64,000 nucleotides of DNA, taken from contig NZ_JASKLR010000010.1 in the NCBI RefSeq assembly GCF_030124325.1, positions 19,740-83,739 on the forward strand, given 5' to 3'. Below are positions 62,213 through 64,000 of the stretch, piece after piece; positions within the stretch are counted from its first letter, which is position 1, and each line of letters starts with the position of its first letter. This DNA comes from Sinorhizobium sp. 8-89. GTDB lineage: Bacteria > Pseudomonadota > Alphaproteobacteria > Rhizobiales > Rhizobiaceae. A program made the position numbers and the translations under genes. The notes beneath the pieces were generated by a model. The model made no database searches, was not told where the DNA came from, and was given only the letters and a program-made list of their open reading frames with translations.

Positions 62213-62445
62213 ATGCGGCGCGGCGTATTTCCGGTAGTAACCACAAAATCACGACTGAGGGTGAGCTCGACAAGGCGGAGATGGAACGCTGCTTTGCGTT
62301 GGAGTTCGAGGCCGGCGCGGACGGCATGATCGTTTGCGGCTCGCTTGGCGAGAACATGACGCTCGACGCGAAGGTGAAGATCGAAGTCCCCAACGTTGGC
62401 AAGGCGCTTGCCGGCGGCAGGCGGCCGACACTGTCCGAATTTTGA
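62213..62445 (+). pseudogene. DapA/DHDPS-family pseudogene, frameshifted and truncated
   Basis: The ATG at 62213 begins MRRGVFPVVTTK, the start of a dihydrodipicolinate synthase/N-acetylneuraminate lyase-type protein. Near 62250 the reading frame shifts by one, and continues as TEGELDKAEMERCFALEFEA, GADGMIVCGSLGENMTLD and further, matching the same family. After a stop at 62443-62445, only about 77 of 300 residues exist; the rest is lost. It lies divergent from its presumed regulator GntR. Confidence 0.75.
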
Positions 62446-62533
62446 CAGTTCCGGCTGGCCGGTTGCCGGTCCGGTGCGTCTTTGCGCCTCGTTCTTGGCG
62501 GTTCCCGCGAGGGCGGTGGAAAAACTGACGATT

Positions 62534-62576
62534 GAACGAGAACGGCCCGCCAGTTGCTGGCGGGCCGTTCTCGTTC
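62534..62576 (-). terminator. Very strong hairpin terminator of the aap operon
   Basis: Perfect 20-bp stem (62534-62553 with 62557-62576) and a TTG loop, 19 bases beyond the aapP stop. On the minus strand TTTTT follows about 8 bases after the stem. Confidence 0.85.
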
Positions 62577-62594
62577 GAGTTTATGCTCTCGATG

Positions 62595-63365
62595 TCAGTG
62601 CAGGATCTGGCTGAGGAACAATTTGGTACGCTCGTGCTGCGGATTGTCGAAGAACTCGGCAGGCGAATTCTGTTCGACGATCTGGCCCTGATCCATGAAG
62701 ATCACTCGATTGGCGACCTGACGCGCGAAACCCATTTCGTGGGTCACGCACAGCATGGTCATTCCCTCTTCGGCGAGGCTGACCATCGTGTCCAGCACTT
62801 CCTTGACCATTTCCGGATCAAGCGCCGAAGTCGGCTCATCGAACAGCAGGATCTTCGGCTTCATGCACAGCGAACGCGCGATCGCCACACGCTGTTGCTG
62901 CCCGCCAGAGAGCTGGCCTGGATATTTGTGCGCCTGCTCCGGAATCTTGACGCGCCTCAGGAAGTGCATCGCCACTTCCTCGGCCTGCTTTTTCGGCATC
63001 TTGCGAACCCAGATGGGCGCCAGCGTGCAGTTTTCAAGAATAGTCAGATGCGGAAACAGGTTGAAGTGCTGGAAAACCATTCCGACTTCGCGGCGCACCT
63101 CATCGATCTTTTTCAGATCGTTGGTAAGCTCGATGCCATCGACAACGATCTTGCCCTTCTGATGTTCCTCGAGCCGGTTGATGCAGCGGATCATCGTCGA
63201 TTTGCCGGAACCGGAAGGGCCGGCGATGACGATGCGCTCGCCTCCCATAACCTTGAGATTGATGTCGCGCAGAACGTGGAAGTCTCCGTACCACTTGTTC
63301 ATGCCCGTGATTTCGATCGCAACATCGGTCCCGGTCATTTTGGAAGTTGTGGCTAGATTGGCCAT
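62595..63365 (-). CDS. aapP: General L-amino acid ABC transporter ATPase AapP
   Basis: 256 residues. Walker [10 protein letters not shown], signature [14 protein letters not shown], Walker [15 protein letters not shown] and H-loop VTHEM, all of the polar amino-acid ABC class (HisP/GlnQ group). Energises uptake of many L-amino acids in rhizobia. ATG 63365 with AGGGGA upstream. aapM precedes it; aapJ and aapQ lie beyond the window. Named from the rhizobial order of aapP near fpr/cysI. Confidence 0.92.
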   Translation of the reverse strand: MANLATTSKMTGTDVAIEITGMNKWYGDFHVLRDINLKVMGGERIVIAGPSGSGKSTMIRCINRLEEHQKGKIVVDGIELTNDLKKIDEVRREVGMVFQHFNLFPHLTILENCTLAPIWVRKMPKKQAEEVAMHFLRRVKIPEQAHKYPGQLSGGQQQRVAIARSLCMKPKILLFDEPTSALDPEMVKEVLDTMVSLAEEGMTMLCVTHEMGFARQVANRVIFMDQGQIVEQNSPAEFFDNPQHERTKLFLSQILH

Positions 63366-63378
63366 GTTATTCCCCTTT

Positions 63379-64000
63379 TTATCGTTGTTGGCTCGTGTCG
63401 AGCACTCGCTCCATGAAGCCTGAATAGCGCGACATGCCGAAGCAGAAAAGCCAGAATATGAAGCCTGCAAAAATCAGACCCGAGACCGGCGTAACCGCAG
63501 AAGCCCAATTCGTATCCGAGAAATTCAGCCGGACGATGCCAAGAAGGTCGAACATGCCGATGATCGAGACCAGCGATGTATCCTTGAACAGGCCGATGAA
63601 GGTGTTCACGATGCCGGGGATCACCAGCTTCAGCGCCTGCGGCAGGATGATCAGATTCATTTTCTGCCAGTAACCCAGGCCGAGCGAATCGGCGCCTTCG
63701 TACTGGCCCTTCGGGATCGCCTGCAGGCCACCGCGCACGACCTCCGCCATATAGGCCGACGCGAAGAGCGATACGCCGATCAGGGCGCGCAGGAATTTGT
63801 CGAAAGTGACGCCCTGCGGCAGGAACAGCGGCAGCATCACGCTCGCCATGAAAAGCACTGTAATCAGCGGAATGCCGCGAACGATCTCGATGAAGATCGT
63901 GCAGAGCATCTTGATCACGGGCATCGTCGAACGCCTGCCGAGCGCCAGCAGCACGCCCAGAGGAAGCGAGACTGCAATGCCGACGAACGAAAGGACGAGC
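63379..64000 (-). CDS. aapM: General L-amino acid ABC transporter permease AapM (N-terminus beyond window edge)
   Basis: About 207 codons of the C-terminal part are visible, in frame to the window edge without a start. The EAA-type cytoplasmic loop is seen ([22 protein letters not shown]), with hydrophobic segments around it such as [17 protein letters not shown]. Inner-membrane permease of the HisM/GlnP class, pairing with AapQ. 13 bases separate its stop from the aapP ATG. Confidence 0.92.
   Translation of the reverse strand, partial: LVLSFVGIAVSLPLGVLLALGRRSTMPVIKMLCTIFIEIVRGIPLITVLFMASVMLPLFLPQGVTFDKFLRALIGVSLFASAYMAEVVRGGLQAIPKGQYEGADSLGLGYWQKMNLIILPQALKLVIPGIVNTFIGLFKDTSLVSIIGMFDLLGIVRLNFSDTNWASAVTPVSGLIFAGFIFWLFCFGMSRYSGFMERVLDTSQQR

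Overview
The window is a stretch of high-GC chromosome from an alphaproteobacterium of the Rhizobiaceae, most likely a Sinorhizobium/Ensifer species. The reasons are the gene order nifR3(dusB)-ntrB-ntrC-ntrY-ntrX-trkA-aminotransferase-hfq-hflX, a fused ispDF, a pdhA-pdhB-pdhC cluster in which the E1-beta subunit carries its own lipoyl domain, the cysG-DUF2849-cysI-DUF934-fpr block, an aap amino-acid transporter at the right edge, and three copies of a RIME-type palindromic repeat. The genus is inferred from remembered synteny, not from a search. Almost everything is core metabolism. I see no integrase, transposase, phage, CRISPR array, toxin island, tRNA or rRNA.

Layout. 1-5.4 kb: an accessory-looking stretch with a truncated membrane protein, a transglutaminase-like cysteine protease with a striking 22-bp-periodic repeat array in front of it, a double PilZ protein, a PAS protein, a candidate small RNA, a rhomboid protease and a CBS-pair protein. 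5.5-10.1 kb: patatin-like lipase, hisI, folE, a NifU/IscU-like scaffold, yidD, and DUF2267 and DUF1697 proteins, with two RIME copies. 10.4-24.6 kb: thrS, an acyltransferase, a secreted beta-repeat protein, a nitroreductase/flavin reductase pair, a degenerate CitE-like protein, a DUF2336 protein, parE, a secreted hydrolase, a DprE1-like FAD oxidase, and yceI with cytochrome b561. 24.8-31.3 kb: tpiA, secG, pyrG, a VOC protein, kdsA, eno. 31.6-40.2 kb: an FtsB/DivIC-like protein, pdhABC, lpdA and lipA. These make pyruvate dehydrogenase, its E3 and the enzyme that inserts sulfur into its lipoyl groups, interrupted by an SGNH hydrolase, a GNAT protein and a RIME. 40.2-43 kb: a P-loop kinase-like protein, a RatA/COQ10 protein, CinA C-terminal domain, ispDF. 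43.1-54.7 kb: the nitrogen-regulation cluster (two sensor kinase/regulator pairs) followed by potassium uptake control, hfq and hflX. 54.7-61.3 kb: mazG, a nucleoside deaminase, and the siroheme/sulfite reductase/ferredoxin reductase block. 61.5-64 kb: a GntR regulator with two perfect operator palindromes, a decayed DapA-family gene next to it, and aapP plus the 3' part of aapM.

There is no obvious undescribed multi-gene system. The observations most worth testing are non-coding: the 22-bp periodic array at 1622-1699 (three perfect 12-bp copies and one degenerate copy), the three-hairpin small-RNA candidate ending at 3731, and the twin CTGATATATCAG palindromes beside a frameshifted, truncated gene.
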